Origin: Chalciporus piperatus | Lineage: Eukaryota; Basidiomycota; Agaricomycetes; Boletales; Boletaceae | Length of the DNA: 64,000 bases | NCBI GenBank assembly: GCA_038093975.1 | Contig: JBBPTG010000007.1 | Span: 186,001-250,000, forward strand | Reading direction: 5' to 3' | Part shown: one piece after another, positions 34,244-47,589 of the stretch | Numbering within the stretch: position 1 is the first letter of the stretch | How the letters are laid out: the number at the start of each line of letters is the position of its first letter | Position numbers and translations under genes: made by a program | Notes under the pieces: model-generated | Databases searched by the model: none | Seen by the model: the letters and a program-made list of their open reading frames with translations, nothing else | What the model was told of the DNA's origin: nothing

Positions 34244-36383
34244 ATGGAAGCATTTCAGCTGCTTTCTCGTGGAGGTGTACATTTCAACAAGCAGCGCTTC
34301 AAATCCGACGTGCAGCTGTTCACCGTACGTGCTTGATCGTTCCAGAGGCGCTTTCCACTCATGACAATTAGGCCAAGGCCGCGAACTCGACGAACGCTCC
34401 AATAACCCCGGACACTAAGCTTCCGCCCGAACTAGATTTCTTCAAATATGCTCAGGGTGGACAGACGAAGCGGAAAGCAGGGGATGCGGAGCCCGGAAGC
34501 TCGGGGGCGCCTCAACGTCCCAAGGTTATGCCCAAGAAACGGAGGGTCGACCACGAAGCTGATGGCTCGGGTGATGACACGGACGGTGAACCCGAGAATG
34601 ATGATGCACCTCGGATAAAGCACCGCGTTACAGCCAAAGGTTCTGACATTCCACTGCCTATCGAGATTTTCGACGACTTGCTAGGACGGCACAAAATGGC
34701 ACCTCGCCTCCTTTCCAACCTTCAGGATAACGGTTTCAAGTATCCGACCGGTGTACAAGCTCATGGAATACCCATATTACTAGAGGCGAGTCTGTGAATA
34801 TCCTAAAGTCATCTACATCCCTCATAACTACGTCAACAGCATCGTGACCTCGCCGCCATTTCACCTACCGGTACCGGGAAGACTCTCTCCTATTTACTCC
34901 CTATCATGTCATCACTAGCAACTCCAATTTCAAGCCTAAAAGACGAGGGTGGATCCGGCGTTCGCGCCATTGTACTTGCTCCTACGCGTGAACTAGCCCA
35001 TCAGATCTATAACGAATGCCTAAAGCTGGCGGTGGGACGCAAATGGCGGGTGGTGTTGTTCACTAAGGCAACGGCGAGCACTTTGCGCGACAAAAATGTT
35101 AGGAGTAAAGTAGGTAAGGCAATCCAACTCACTGCTGTACTGCAGCACACTAATGGTTTCAAGATATCATCATAAGTACGCCTCTACGGCTAGTCGCATC
35201 GATTCAGGAGGGAAACCTTGATTTGAACAAGTTCGTCACAGTTTCTTTTCCTGTTGCAGACTGTTAAACCACCGTGCTTTAGTGTTCGTCACCTCGTTCT
35301 GGACGAAGCAGACCGACTGTTGGACACCGAGTTTTTGGCTCAGGTCCAAGAAGTGGTCGGGGCTTGCACTCATCCGGACATTCAAAAAGCAGTCTTCTCT
35401 GCAACGCTTCCTGCGGGGGTTGAGCAGCTCGCGATGGGAATGTTACGCAATCCAATACGCATCGTCGTCGGACTAAAGTAAGTTATCCCTTCATGATGTC
35501 TATGTGATTCTGAAAGCCATATCAGGGATACGCCTCTTCCCCTTATTGCTCAGTCTCTTACCTATGTCGCCGATGACGCCTCAAAACTTCCCAGCCTTTT
35601 GACACACCTTGCTCAACCTTACAATCCCCCACTGCTTGTCTTCACCTCAACGCAGCCTCGGGCTACCTCGTTGGCTGAAGAGCTTACCCTCAACGGGATA
35701 CCCAACGTGGATTGTCTCCATGCTGGCATGACTAAGAAAGAACGTGATGATGCAGTGAGTCGTATGCGTCGCGGGGAGAGCTGGGTGATGGTAAGTACTG
35801 AGGTGATGGCGAGAGGTATGGATTTCAAAGGCGTGAGAGAAGTCATCAATTATGACTTTCCGACGAGCGTCCAAAGTTACATTCACCGAATAGGTACGTG
35901 ACAGACTGTCCCTCGCCGTGGAACCGCTGACACTCCTCAGGTCGTACTGGGCGAGCTGGTCGTGAGGGAAAGGCAGTAACATATTTTACGGACGAAGATG
36001 CGCCCTATCTTAAATCGTATGTTATGGTGGTCTTTCGTGCAAAATCGACTTACGGAGACTGTCTCAAGGATCGCGAACGTCCTGCTGCAGTCGGGATCGA
36101 CTGTACCTGACTGGATTACAAAACTTCCAAAGCCTTCCAAGCTGAAGAAGAAGCAGATGGGAAAGATCAGGCGTGCCGATACCGTCAACGCTGCGCGCAA
36201 GATCGGTCGAAACGATGCCATCAAGAAAAGGTGAGGACTTCTCGGCTAATATCAATCAGAGGACGGCGTATTGATATAGTACACAGAGAGATGATTGCTG
36301 GTTCGAAAAGGCGGAAGGACAAGGAACAGCAGGCACCCCACGAGTCAGAATCAGATTCTCCAAGCGAATCGAACAGTGGATAA
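34244..36383 (+). CDS. rok1: DEAD-box RNA helicase ROK1 (DDX52), 18S rRNA processing
   Basis: Nucleolar helicase for small-subunit ribosome assembly. About eight exons start with MEAFQLLSRGGVHFNKQRF at 34244, the family's characteristic N-terminus, and run to a stop at 36381-36383. An acidic/basic stretch precedes the core. Motifs in order: ISPTGTGKTLSYLLP (motif I), APTRELAHQI (Ia), IIISTPLRLV (Ib), VLDEADRLLD (II), SATLPAGVE (III), STEVMARGMDF (V) and YIHRIGRTGRAGREG (VI, split by an intron). The C-terminus is basic with KLKKKQMGKIRR and a Ser/Glu tail. Several junctions were checked, for example KVD|IIISTP at 35173. The length is about 530 residues, as expected. Confidence 0.93.
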
Positions 36384-36869
36384 TCCTATCGAGGTGGTGA
36401 TAGATGTATTCGCGAGCTTCGTTCGCGTAGTCGGTGACAGTTCAAAATTATATCGTGTGTTCTTGTAATCACCAACGATGTTGAATAGCACGACGCCGGC
36501 CGAAACTGGTCAGGCATGGTTGCGAAGGGTTGTGATTGATGTGATTGAATGGAGGGAGAACGGAAGGAACTGCATCGATCACCATGAGGTGGTGTGCATT
36601 TCCTTTTTCGGTGAAGGTGAGGTCGCCTCAATGCAGATCCGTTGACCGATTTGGAGGAGGTCAACCTCGTTGAAACCTCAAGGCTGCCTCGAGGTGACAA
36701 TGTGAAGAGTTGGACTCTTGCTCGCAGAAGAAGTCGAATCCGGGCATCCGGTTCAAAAGGGGTACGATACTGGGTGCACCGGCTAACAGAAACAACTAGT
36801 CTGCTAGATTCACAGAGGCCTCTCAGCCCTCGCATTGTCTAGTTCTATTCTTGCATTCGTAATCCACCA
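36384..36869. other. Intergenic upstream of the HMG-box gene
   Basis: 486 bp holding the ROK1 3' UTR and HMG-gene promoter. A 149-codon minus-strand ORF (36835-36386) is open but Arg/Ser-rich without motif and is regarded as chance. Confidence 0.4.
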
Positions 36870-38347
36870 ATGGCCCCTCTTCGCAATATCCGAAAGTCTC
36901 GTCGGTTATCACGAATGCCGCCGATGGAGGGTTAGTCTCGTCTTTTGCTGTCCCCCTTGTCCATCGTTCTTAAACACTTTCCTCTTTTGGTCACAGCTGC
37001 AGATTATGACTGGGAGGGCGCAGCGTCGCTTCACTTGCTTCACACTGACCCCGATGTCGAGATCGCACCCTCTATCCCCCTCGCTCCTCCCTCGCCGTCG
37101 TCATGCACCACCTCTTCGTCCGACACCCCTCCCCCCATCGTCACTCATCTCCCTTTCGCGCCCGGATCGTCCCACACCCGCAACCGTAAAGAGGGTCATA
37201 TCCCTCGACCCCCCAACGCCTTCATGGTCTTCCGTTCCTGGCTATGGAACAAAGACAACCTAAAGAGCGTCGAGCGCGACAACCGCAACGTTTCCCGCAT
37301 CGCTGGTCGATACTGGAACGAACTCTCGGAAGCCGAGAAAGCCCCTTTCAGGCGTATGGCTGAAGAAGCCAAAGCGCGTCACACTCAACTCTACCCCGAC
37401 TACCGCTACTTGCCCTCGTCGCAGAAGAAGGCCAAAGTTGCTGCGCAACGCCGCCCCCGGCGCGATAGCGAGGATGAAAACGAAAAATGTAAGAAGCTGG
37501 CCGATCTCTTGATTGGCGGCGTCGTGGGTCGCGATCTTGCAAAGTATCTCGAAGAGGGGAAGGAGGAATCGCAGATCAAGAGACTGAGAGACGAAGAGAG
37601 CGTCTCTTCACCCGTTATCGACGAGACATCGACGAACTTGCTTCGCGCAGCTCCGCAAAAAGCTACGAAGTCGCGCAAGGGACCTTATTCTCGCCAGACG
37701 AAGTCCGCGAGGAAGCCCAAGGCTGCCCCTCTTCCCGACCCCGCTCCTCACTCCCAGGTAGCACCTCTCCCCATTCCCCCTGTGACCCAAGATTGGCCCC
37801 AGACTGCAGAGACTCCGGGACTGTTCATCGACACTCCGGAGCTGCAGTACCCGCTCCTTGATGCCGAAGATTTTACTGCTACCCACGACATCCCGTATCT
37901 CTCCCTTGATCGTTGCGATGAGCTGGTGAGTAACACGGTATTTCAGCGCTTCCATCGCTCATATTATTGTAGACCACCAGGAAATATAAAGAGGACGTCA
38001 ACCCACCCCTCATACCCTCGCATCTACTCCCGGGTGCTTACAGCCCCTTCTCTGGCGTGAAGCCTGAGGCCATCCAATTTGCCGACTCATGTATACTTGG
38101 CGCCTACACTGCCGGTATGCAGGCACCTCCCACTCCTCTGCTGTTCCCCGACTCGGAATTCGACTCGGAATCTTACTCGTCATGGTACTCCATGCATGGC
38201 CCCTTGGATTCTCCCGTGTACTTCTCGAACCCATTCGAAGAGTCGGCTCGCACAACAGCGCGCTCAGCAACGCTCAGCAGCCTTGATCAACTATTCGGGC
38301 AATACATTTCACCACTTTCTCCGTTTATCCCTACCGAAAGCTGGTAG
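36870..38347 (+). CDS. HMG-box transcription factor
   Basis: Three exons, 36870-36930, 36997-37925 and 37973-38347, give 454 residues. The MATA-type HMG box lies at about residues 89-163: IPRPPNAFMVFRSWLWNK, then NVSRIAGRYWNELSEAEKAPF with the conserved aromatic core, and a basic tail (SSQKKAKVAAQRRPRR). The first 20 residues are strongly basic (RNIRKSRRLSR). The C-terminal half is rich in Pro and Ser and probably activating. Such fungal HMG proteins act in mating, fruiting or stress responses; nothing here identifies which. There is no mating-type context nearby (no pheromone receptor or homeodomain genes seen). The first intron lies directly after the basic start. Confidence 0.88.
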
Positions 38348-38827
38348 ATGGATCTGGCGATACCTTTGTCTACCAACACTCTTCGTCGGGTGTCCGTTGA
38401 TCTGGACACTATCAATTGTTACTTTCGATCCCAACTCACGTTCATACCTACTTTTAGCATGCGCACCATACACCTTCACGTGTACAGCAACCATCCTCAT
38501 GATCCTCATTGTGCATTACTACCACCAACGCGCCATACCCGTACCATCTACCTACTGTATCTATTACTTCCCGTCACATGCCTGTAAAGTCACCAAGATT
38601 CTGGAAACCACAGCAATTTCTCATGCACCTATAATACTAGGCTCGAGCGGCGAGTGTGAAGTTTATCCTCCTAGCACAAATACGGCCGTGTATGATCACA
38701 ATCGAGCAGTGTCCACGTAGCCGTGGTCAGCACCCGGTCACACCCGTAGTAGACGTGGTACGAGGAGGTGAGCGTCGCGGCGGTTTTGAGGTGTCAACTT
38801 GGCCGCTACATGTACGTATGGCTTCAG
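38348..38827. other. 3' region between HMG-box gene and mL41
   Basis: 480 bp between convergent genes. A plus-strand frame that overlaps the end of the HMG gene runs on to 38720 but has no start or motif. Treated as 3' UTR. Confidence 0.4.
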
Positions 38828-39232
38828 CTACATGTCCGCAGTCAGATTTCGCGTTTCCATTTGGGACGAGTCAACAAGGCAGAACGGATGTGTCAATGGA
38901 TACTAAGAATAGTTCAGGAATGTGATATGCTCGAGGACATACCTCGAACTCAGCGATTTGCTCGATTCCAGGCCCAACGAAAACACGAACTTTGTCATCG
39001 AGGAGGCGGTATTTGGACGTTCCACGAATGACGAACTGACCTGGTGCACCAGTACGGTGACCACCCGGAAGTGCGGCCTGGCGTGTTCCTGGAGGTATCC
39101 AACGGCGAAGTCGGGGTCAGAGGACGGTGGTCTGAAGTTGTCGTTCGTACCTTTGTAGAAATCTTTATTTCCTCGCTTTGGCGTCAAAGCGCGTCGCGAG
39201 GCTTTGGAAAGACAGACAAGTGTTGGATGCAT
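38828..39232 (-). CDS. Mitochondrial large-subunit ribosomal protein mL41
   Basis: Homologue of yeast Mrpl27. Exons 39232-39151, 39088-38943 and 38902-38828 give 100 residues. Spliced, the protein reads ALTPKRGNKDFYKGTRQAAL, then GGHRTGAPGQFVIRG and KYRLLDDKVRVFVGP, all hallmark segments of mL41. Only the first exon is visible as an intact frame; reading through the first intron (39150-39089, GTACGA...CTCCAG) gives an unrelated sequence. The C-terminal exon (YPLTHPFCLVD...) is less certain, since family ends vary. It lies in tandem 168 bp downstream of the CCA-adding enzyme gene. Confidence 0.87.
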
Positions 39233-39400
39233 CTTGTGCGTCCAAAAATGACCCGCACACCCTGCTCATTTAAGATCGAAAACGCGTACTCGGATGCTGT
39301 CCGACTCTGTTTGGCAATGGCCTTGGATCCTAACACATTTGTCATCCACCATCCTCTAGTATGAAACTACATTAGTACCCTGAGTAGTGTGTGCAATAAG

Positions 39401-41603
39401 CTATTCTTGTGTCCGTTTGGCTTTCTTCGAATTTTCTTTCAAACTGTCTCCATTAAGACGTTTCGCCCCAGAAGAGACTTTTGTGAGTTCCTCAATATCC
39501 AACCGGCCTGAACTGTGTTCCTCCTTCAGCCAAGCTATACAGGCATCTTTTTCGCCTTCAGGGTTCTCGAGCTGCCATTCGACCACCTTGGCAAGCACAA
39601 CCGCCGTCCAGGGTCCAGGTGTACTGCTGAGCGTAGAGATGACCTCTTTCCCCTGCAAATACATACTTGAGTACCAATCAAAAGCGAGATGGTGTCGTCT
39701 TACATTGAGCAAGGGTTTCGCGTCAACCAACTTGTCCAGACCAAGCTCTTCAACGCGGCTGATGAACGAATTATAACGCCGTATGCATTCCTCGGCTTCT
39801 TCGCCTGTGGGAGACAGTCAAATCGAGGTGGGACCATTTACGCTCAAGAACCTACCGAACCCAAGCGGGACCAGCTCGCATACCAGGGAGAAAAGAAGGG
39901 AGGAAGACCAATGCGCGCCAGAAATAGGTTTATGTACCTTGCCGTGTCGCAGCAAAAGTCCTATGAAGAGGTCAGTCTTCTGAAAGCCAATAAACATCCC
40001 GTCCAAGGTTGTCGCGTACCAATAGCTAGGCGTTCCGAGGGTGTCGTGAATCGGGCGTCATGTAACGAAAGACCCTTTGCGAGTGTTGCAGCATCGTAGA
40101 GTGCCGGTATGCCGTTGAGGTAATAGTTTTTGTTTCCGAGTTTCAATCCCTCTCGAATGACGGCTTCGACGAGGGGGTGTACTCTCTGTTTGTGATCCTC
40201 GTAGGTGATGCCCGCGAATGGATATAGTCCCGCACTCAAGAATAGTCGTGCCCTCGTTCCTTTATCGTTCAACGCATGAGCAAGAAGTGTCGGGTGGGGG
40301 CGTGTGGCAAACTGGTACGTTCCAGAAGATGTCGAGGAGAGGAGGTCATGGAGGATGGTACAGGCGGTCACGGAGAGCTGTGGTGAGGCCACAGGGGCAG
40401 ACGCAATTTCCGTAATCGCAGCAGGTACGTGGAAAACGGAGTGGTATAACGACAAGTCGTGTATAATTTGCATGGCGCGCAACGGTTCGGGACCTTGGAT
40501 ATATCTGTCAGCTCAGGTTTCTGTAGAATGTGATGTTCGAACCGTTTATCATCTTATCGAGTTCCTCTCCAACCCGCTCACGGCTAATTTTCGAAGATAG
40601 TGCTTCCTTGAAGGACGTGTTTCAATACCAATCTTGAGCTAAATTTGTACGAGTTACCTGTATGCTTTGATCGCGAGCGGCTTCCTTGAGCTCAGGAGTC
40701 ATCTCGAACCCTAAGCGACTTGCAAACCTGATACATCGAATCACGCGTAGTGGGTCGTCCCGAAATGTTTCGAGCGGAGGCAGGGGCGTCCGTATCAAAC
40801 CGTTTCGAAGGTCATCCAATCCCTGCAAATAATCCTAAAAGTTAGCGTTTTGACTTTATAACGACTGCTTGAAGAACCCATGCCTTCTCGGTGAAGTCCT
40901 CGACCAACCGCGTATGGACATTGTAGAACAGCGCGTTGATTGTGAGGTCCCTTCGCAATGCGTCTTGTAGTGGTGTCCCAAATTTCTGCAGCAGAGAAAG
41001 CAATCAACTAGCAAGTCCGATCAGAACGACTCGACGGCGTACCACTTCTGTCGGAATTCGACTGTGTTCTGAATACTCTTCGCTCCGCAAGTTTACAAAG
41101 TCCAAGTCGATGTCGAGCAAAGTCGTCCGTGCTGTCTCCAAATGTTTGGATTGATCAGGGTTACTCTCGATCTTGGTCACCTTTTCTACTGGGACATGCT
41201 TCTTCTCTGACAAGAACGCGACAAATTGCTCAGCGAACGGTACACCCATCATGTCTGAGAGACAAATGTCCACATCATTGCATTGATAATTGAGCAGCTG
41301 TACACGGAACACGGCAAGATGAGAAACGCGTTTTTATCCAAAAAAAGGCCACGGATTGACCTTATCGCGGACCCAACCACCGTTAATCCTGCACGCGGTG
41401 ATGATACCTTGCTCTTGGTTGAGATGTTGCGTGAACTCGTCGAGTAGATCGCATAGTTTGCTCTCAGCGTCGGACAGCTCTATATGGTCCTTGGTTTGGG
41501 GTGCGATGCGAGTCGCCATGTGTCTCAAAGTACTAGCTCGAAGAACAAGACCAAGTTGCCAACGTCGATGATGCTTGAGATGGTTTCTCAGTGAACCAAG
41601 CAT
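39401..41603 (-). CDS. cca1: CCA tRNA nucleotidyltransferase
   Basis: Adds the 3' CCA end to tRNAs in nucleus/cytosol and mitochondria. Multi-exon, with class II nucleotidyltransferase landmarks in order: RINGGWVRDK (the G-G-x-V-R-D loop), NDVDICLSDMMG (metal-binding DxD), FGTPLQDALRRDLTINALFYN, VEDFTEKGLDDLRNGLIRTP, FRDDPLRVIRCIRFASRLGF (ERhxxExxx-type RDDPLR) and a helical C-terminal body ending in a lysine-rich tail (KENSKKAKRTQE). Two in-frame ATGs can start it: 41603, giving an Arg/His/Leu-rich, acid-free presequence (MLGSLRNHLKHHRRWQLG), and 41519, giving MATRIAPQTKDHIEL. The first suits mitochondrial import, the second the cytosol. It diverges from YPT7 across 237 bp. Confidence 0.92.
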
Positions 41604-41840
41604 AGGACTCTCATAAGATCTGCCTACTACATTTGCTAATGCGAAAGGAGTCAGGCAGCCCAATTCGGGCGGAGCTTGAATGGACCCCAAATGCGGGAGC
41701 TCAGCCGGTGCTCCACGGTGCCACCGATTGACCGCTTTATTTCTGTAGTCCCCTTGACCGACGCCAACGCCGCCAACGACGACAGATTTTCTCCTTAATT
41801 ATCCGTTCAACTACACTCCCAATCCTCGTATCAGCGCATC

Positions 41841-42772
<932 letters not shown>

Positions 42773-43031
42773 TCTGCCTCTTTAATGGATTTTTGTTATT
42801 TCTGTGTCATGTTGGCGACGAGTACCGCCGCCTGTTACCCTTTGTGCTATTGTTGAGTGTTTACTCTACTGTCTGTCTCATGATTGAGGTATTTCATGTT
42901 GTTGCTCATGGAAAGACGAGTGACGTAATGACTGGATAACGAAGGAGGTGACGGAATGTGTGGTAAGTACAAGTACAGGAGACTATCATACATGCCAGAT
43001 ACGCATCCCTCGACACTCTTTTGCCGACCTC

Positions 43032-43852
43032 TTACAACTTGAACGTCGACCTCGGGAACTCAACCTTGGCTGACGCAGCATCATCCACAAACCAGTAAAC
43101 CTGACCGGGATGGGCAGGTCTGACGCGCGAGGCAGGGAGGTTGTGTTCCGCTTTGTCGATAATAAGGGGAAGCATATCGACCTTTCCTTCTCCGGTAGCA
43201 ACGAAAGCAACACGAGCGGCGTGATTCAGGACGGGGAACGTAAGCGTGATACGCTTCGGGGGTGCTTTTGGAGAGTCTTCCAGATAAGCAACCCACGTGT
43301 CACTTTCGTCAAGCAACTCATGGCCCGGGAAAAGTGAACAGGTGTGTCCATCTGGACCGACTCCGAGAAGGATGAGATCAAAGATGGGGAAACGAGCCGA
43401 GTCTTTTTGCGCGAACTCGTGGATGAGCTCTTTTTCATAGGCATCTGCGAGTTCTTCGAGATCGTCAAGAAGAGTGGGGTCGATTGTGTGGATATTCGCA
43501 GGAGGAATGGGGACGTGCTGGAAGAGCTCGGTTTGGCAAAGATTGTGGTTTGAATCGGGATGATCGAGCGGGACGGCACGCTCGTCAGCATAAAAGACTT
43601 GCCTGTAAACAGCTCAGAAACGTCGATAGATGACAGAGGGATTACACACCATTTATTCCACTTGACGGCGGGGTCGGTTATCAGAGCCTTGAGCTGTTTG
43701 GGAAGAGATCCACCTGAGAGAGCGACGGTGAACTTGCCCTTCTTCTCGACTGATTCCTTCTGGGCTTTGATGATGAACGATGCGAGTGTGTTTGTGAGCT
43801 CTGCAGTGGAAGGGAACGAGAGCAGGACGGGCGGGCTTGGAGGCTGGTGCAT
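43032..43852 (-). CDS. 6-phosphogluconolactonase
   Basis: Second enzyme of the oxidative pentose phosphate pathway, hydrolysing 6-phosphogluconolactone; cytosolic. Two exons, 43852-43650 and 43602-43032, give 257 residues. Family motifs are [51 protein letters not shown] with the catalytic His region, and a late [20 protein letters not shown]. The 47-bp intron splits the Trp codon before QVFYADER. The full set of motifs and the usual length make the call secure. It sits 97 bp downstream of the PXA-domain gene on the same strand. Confidence 0.95.
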
Positions 43853-43949
43853 TGTTATCGTAGTCTTTGCTCAGGGGATAAATTCAAAGTAAATTAGAAA
43901 TCAAGCCATTGGCCCAATCGTGTGACGTCAAGCTACAAACATCACCAAA

Positions 43950-45633
43950 CTAATACCCATCCGGGCCGGACCCTTCCTCCTCTCCCTTTGCTCCCGCACC
44001 TTCCACCCCCATCTCCGGGAAGAGCGTCAGTATCAGAGCGTCAAGTATGAACACTGCAAGGTGAACGTTACAAGCGCTGTTGCTCAGCGGATCAAGAATG
44101 GCGTCAAGAGTTCTCGTTGGCGAAGGGCCCAGGAATACGGACGACACCAGTCCGGGAATCTGCTCAGCCAACCTCTTCGCCACCTGCTCGCGAATAATGA
44201 CTTGCTCTTCCGGCGTCGGGTCTACGGGTGGAGGTCCTGGGTATCCGTTGGGAAAGAGTGTTCGCTTCGAGAGCCGGACTACAAATAATACGGAGGAGGT
44301 GGATAGCACATAAGTGTACAACAAGTAGGACAATAGCCTGAGCATACAAAGTCAGCGATGTAAAGATTTGGTAGATTGAGCTCACTTGTTCATGAAGGAT
44401 TGGCCAAGAGAACACAACAAGAATATGGTTTGAAATAGTGTGGTAGCGGCAAGACGCTCTCGGGCGTTCAGGACTTCGGAGATCATCAGTAGTGGTCCAC
44501 GGGCGAGGTCTGGTACAGTTTCTGGCTGAGCGAGTTTGGTTGGGGATGCTCCTGCTTGCAGAGACGTCACAGACGACACAAGGGACTCGGAGGAAGAAAG
44601 AAGCGGGTCATCTCGTGAAGGCGTGGAATCTCTCAATCGGGGTGTCTCAATCCCTGAGGGAGACATCTTGGATTGATGTGCGGGTCGTGAAGAGTTGGAC
44701 TGGTTCACAAGGGAGATGGTATGGATGGTTTGTTTATATGCGTGAATGAGCATGATGCACATGCCAGATAATTTCTGGACGACTGAAAGCAGGAACACGA
44801 TGACGCTGGATTTGGAGAAGTTCGAGGGCGTGCGTGGAGCAGACGTAGACGGACCAGAGGACTGGACAGAGGTTAGAGAGTCATCGTTTTACGGACAGGT
44901 AACACACCTTTTCCGGCACTACTCCTGGAGAAGGACCAAGTATGTCCAACAGGGTCTTCTGAAGAAACCAAGGTTGTGTTATGCGAGGGAGGACAGTGTT
45001 CACCACAATGTTGAGAATGATTTCCCGGACAATAAACCTCTCAGGCTCTGGCGCGCAATCTTCGGCAGGGAGACATTCTCTCAAGATATGGTCAAAAGCC
45101 TGTCGAAAGTATTCTTCATCTATGCTCCCGTTGGTGGAAACTGCCATGTGGGGCTGGAGTTGATGGAATAGCTGAGGAAGCGAGAGCGCGCCGCCGGTAG
45201 CATAAGATGTCGAGACCTTCGAAGCAGCCTGACGGTAGTCCTGGTAATGCTGGGTGATGAGGAAAGGGATGTCGCTGAATACTAGGAGTGAAAGGTCTGC
45301 ATCGAGAAGCCGATGCTCAAGGACGCGGACGAGATGGGTCACGATAATTGTAATCTGGGGAAGGAACTCTTTGTCGTATCTGGAAAGCTTGGTCCACCAG
45401 GTGTTTACAAAGGCTCTGAGAGCGAGAGCAATGAAGTCGTACACCTCATCGTTGAGCTCGGGGGGACATGCAGGGGAAAGGAATAACGGGGGTAAGTCCG
45501 AGCCAGGTGGGAGGTGGGGAAAGAGGAGGCGCTTTGCAAGACTTGCGGGTTGCTGCCTTGGGTTGTTAGTCGAAGTGACCGATGCTGGAGAGCGAGTCGA
45601 ACGACCAGGTTGGGGTCGGAATTGCGCCGCCAT
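43950..45633 (-). CDS. PXA-domain membrane protein
   Basis: PXA domains are found in sorting-nexin-like proteins of endosomes and ER contact sites. The N-terminal half matches the domain: DEVYDFIALALRAFVNTWWT, followed by LPQITIIVTHLVRVLEHRL, and later REIILNIVVNTVLPRIT. A 51-bp intron follows PEK, then hydrophobic segments (SSVIVFLLSVVQKLSGMCIM; LLSYLLYTYVLSTSSVLFVV; AVFILDALILTLF) separated by a Ser-rich loop. There is no PX, RGS or nexin-C domain in the frame, so it is a short family member. The start is placed at the ATG 45633 (MAAQFRPQPGRS), since the longer frame opens only with TTG. The cargo or partner is unknown. Confidence 0.82.
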
Positions 45634-45854
45634 CGGTCGGAAGGACAAAGGACATGATGACCGGCAATCTCACGGCTTGACCAACCCCATATATCGAGCT
45701 TGACCAGTTTCGTCAACGGTGCTTGCTGGTATGATCTACGTTTGTAAGAGTAGACTGTCACTGGGACGTTATCTAGACACTCGAACTCGTGCTAAGCAGC
45801 TAAGGGAATCTTCCATTCCGTACATGTGTCAAATGACTCGGAATTGTTGGTCCG

Positions 45855-45861
45855 TATAAAA
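45855..45861 (+). promoter_or_regulatory. Putative TATA box of the branched-chain aminotransferase gene
   Basis: TATAAAA lies 71 bp before the start codon at 45932, a normal spacing for fungal genes. Confidence 0.5.
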
Positions 45862-45931
45862 CCGACATAGCGTAAATTCATCGTCAACCTCTGTCCTCTC
45901 CTTCCAATCTCCTTCACACAGCGTGTCTGCC

Positions 45932-47589
45932 ATGTCCCGCTCCCCATTCTACACGACGTCTGTGCGATTAGCACGGCTTGCCCGTGCCAAAGCCGTTCCT
46001 ACATGGCAGCCTGCAACTTGCGCTCGCGGGAGGCAAATGTCCAGTGCCTCTACTGCGATGCCTGACATCGAGGTATACGATATCCTATCCAACATGTTGT
46101 ACTCCTTCTGAATCTTAGGACAATGCCCACCCATGCAGCCCACCCAACTCACTATAACAAGCACCTCGACTCCCAACGGACTACCTCCCTCCAACCAACT
46201 GCTCTTCGGGCGGACCTTTGTACGTCATATCACAGTGGTCTAATCCCTTCGCGAATGGCTCAGTATATCCACAGTCGGATCATATGCTCAGGATTCCATG
46301 GACAGAGGCAACTGGCTGGGGTGCTCCTTCCATTGGACCCTGTGAGCTATTTTATCACGTTGTGTCCAAGTGATCCCTCCAACTGACGTGCCATAGTCTC
46401 TACCATCAACCTCACTCCCGCTGCAACTGTCCTCCACTATGCCCAATCACTTTTTGAAGGAATGAAGGCCTACAGACGCGCGGATGGCGTTGTGACCATG
46501 TTCCGACCTGACATGAACATGAAGCGGATGAACATCAGTGCAGGAAGATTAGCGTTACCTGTCAGTACCAATTGCCGCCGATTATTGGGTCATCTTTTCT
46601 CACAGAGACGCGTAGACCTTCAATGGCGATGCCCTCATTGAGTGCATCAGGGAGCTCGTCACCCTTGAACGCGAATGGATACCCAAGGAACCCGGCCACA
46701 GTTTATATATCCGCCCTACATTAAGTAGGTTCCCCCACTACCGTGCTATCGCCCGTACTGACTTTGATTGCTCTAGTTGGTACTAATGGGACCCTCGGAG
46801 TCCAGCCACCCTCCGAGGCATTACTCTTCGTTATTTGTAGTCCTGCAGGACCATATTACCCTCAAGGATTCAAACCCGTGGCATTATATGGCACGACTGA
46901 CACCGAGTACATTCGTGCTGCCCCCGGAGGTCGGTGGTTCAAGCTTGATCGATATCTTTTGACTAATTGTTTCGTGAGAATAGGCACTGGTGCCTACAAG
47001 TTGGCAGCCAACTATGCTCCTGGTGTCGTCGCACAGAAAGCTGCTGCTAAGGAAGGCTATGTCCAAAACCTCTGGCTTCATGGGCCTGAGCACTGGCTCA
47101 CTGAGGTCGGCACTATGAACTTGTTCGTCGCGTTCAAGGGCGAGGACGGTGGTAAGTGGACATACACATCTTGAGTCAGCTGGTCTTGACGGATTACATT
47201 CCGTAGTGACTGAGCTTGTTACTCCCCCTCTCAACGGCATGATCCTTCCTGGTGTCACTCGTGACTCTGTGCTCGCCCTTGCACGCAAACATGCTTCTGG
47301 AGGCAAGCAGCTCCAGGGTCTTCCCTCTCAACTTAAAGTTTCCGAACGACCCGTCAACATGGGAGAGATCGTCTCCGCGGCAAAGGCTGGGCGTCTTGTC
47401 GAGCTGTTCGGTACAGGTACAGCAGCTGTTGTCACTCCCGTGGCGAAGATTGGGTACTTGGGCAGTGATGTCATTATTCCCACTGGTCCGGATGGTATGG
47501 GCCCCGTATCGAAGCCTCTTTGGAAGGAGCTCGTGGGCATCCAGACGGGCGAGATTCCCAGCGACTGGAACTTTATCGTGACGAAGTAA
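45932..47589 (+). CDS. Branched-chain amino acid aminotransferase, mitochondrial
   Basis: PLP enzyme interconverting leucine, isoleucine and valine with their keto acids. Exon 1 (45932-46072) encodes an Arg-rich, acid-poor presequence (MSRSPFYTTSVRLARLARAK) followed by an internal MSSAS, so import into mitochondria is likely. The next exons read IEPTQLTITSTST, NQLLFGRTFSDHMLRI, TGWGAPSIGPFSTINLTPAA, LFEGMKAYRRADG, FRPDMNMKRMNISAGRLALP, and GAYKLAANYAPGVVAQ with the PLP-binding Lys. The last exon holds VTELVTPPLNGMILPGVTRDS and ends at 47587-47589. The acceptor of the first intron is the CAG at 46136-46138, not the earlier TTAG, because only that keeps frame. The total is about 400 residues. 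Confidence 0.93.

Noticed and set aside
36280..36310. GGTTCGAAA, resembling a tRNA T-loop
   Set aside because: No acceptor stem or anticodon arm around it, and it lies within the ROK1 coding exon.
36386..36835. 149-codon minus-strand ORF upstream of the HMG gene
   Set aside because: Arg/Ser-rich without motif, no splice partners, located in a normal intergenic space.
38079..38720. 213-codon plus-strand ORF
   Set aside because: Overlaps the last HMG-gene exon in another frame and runs into the 3' UTR; the composition is not protein-like.
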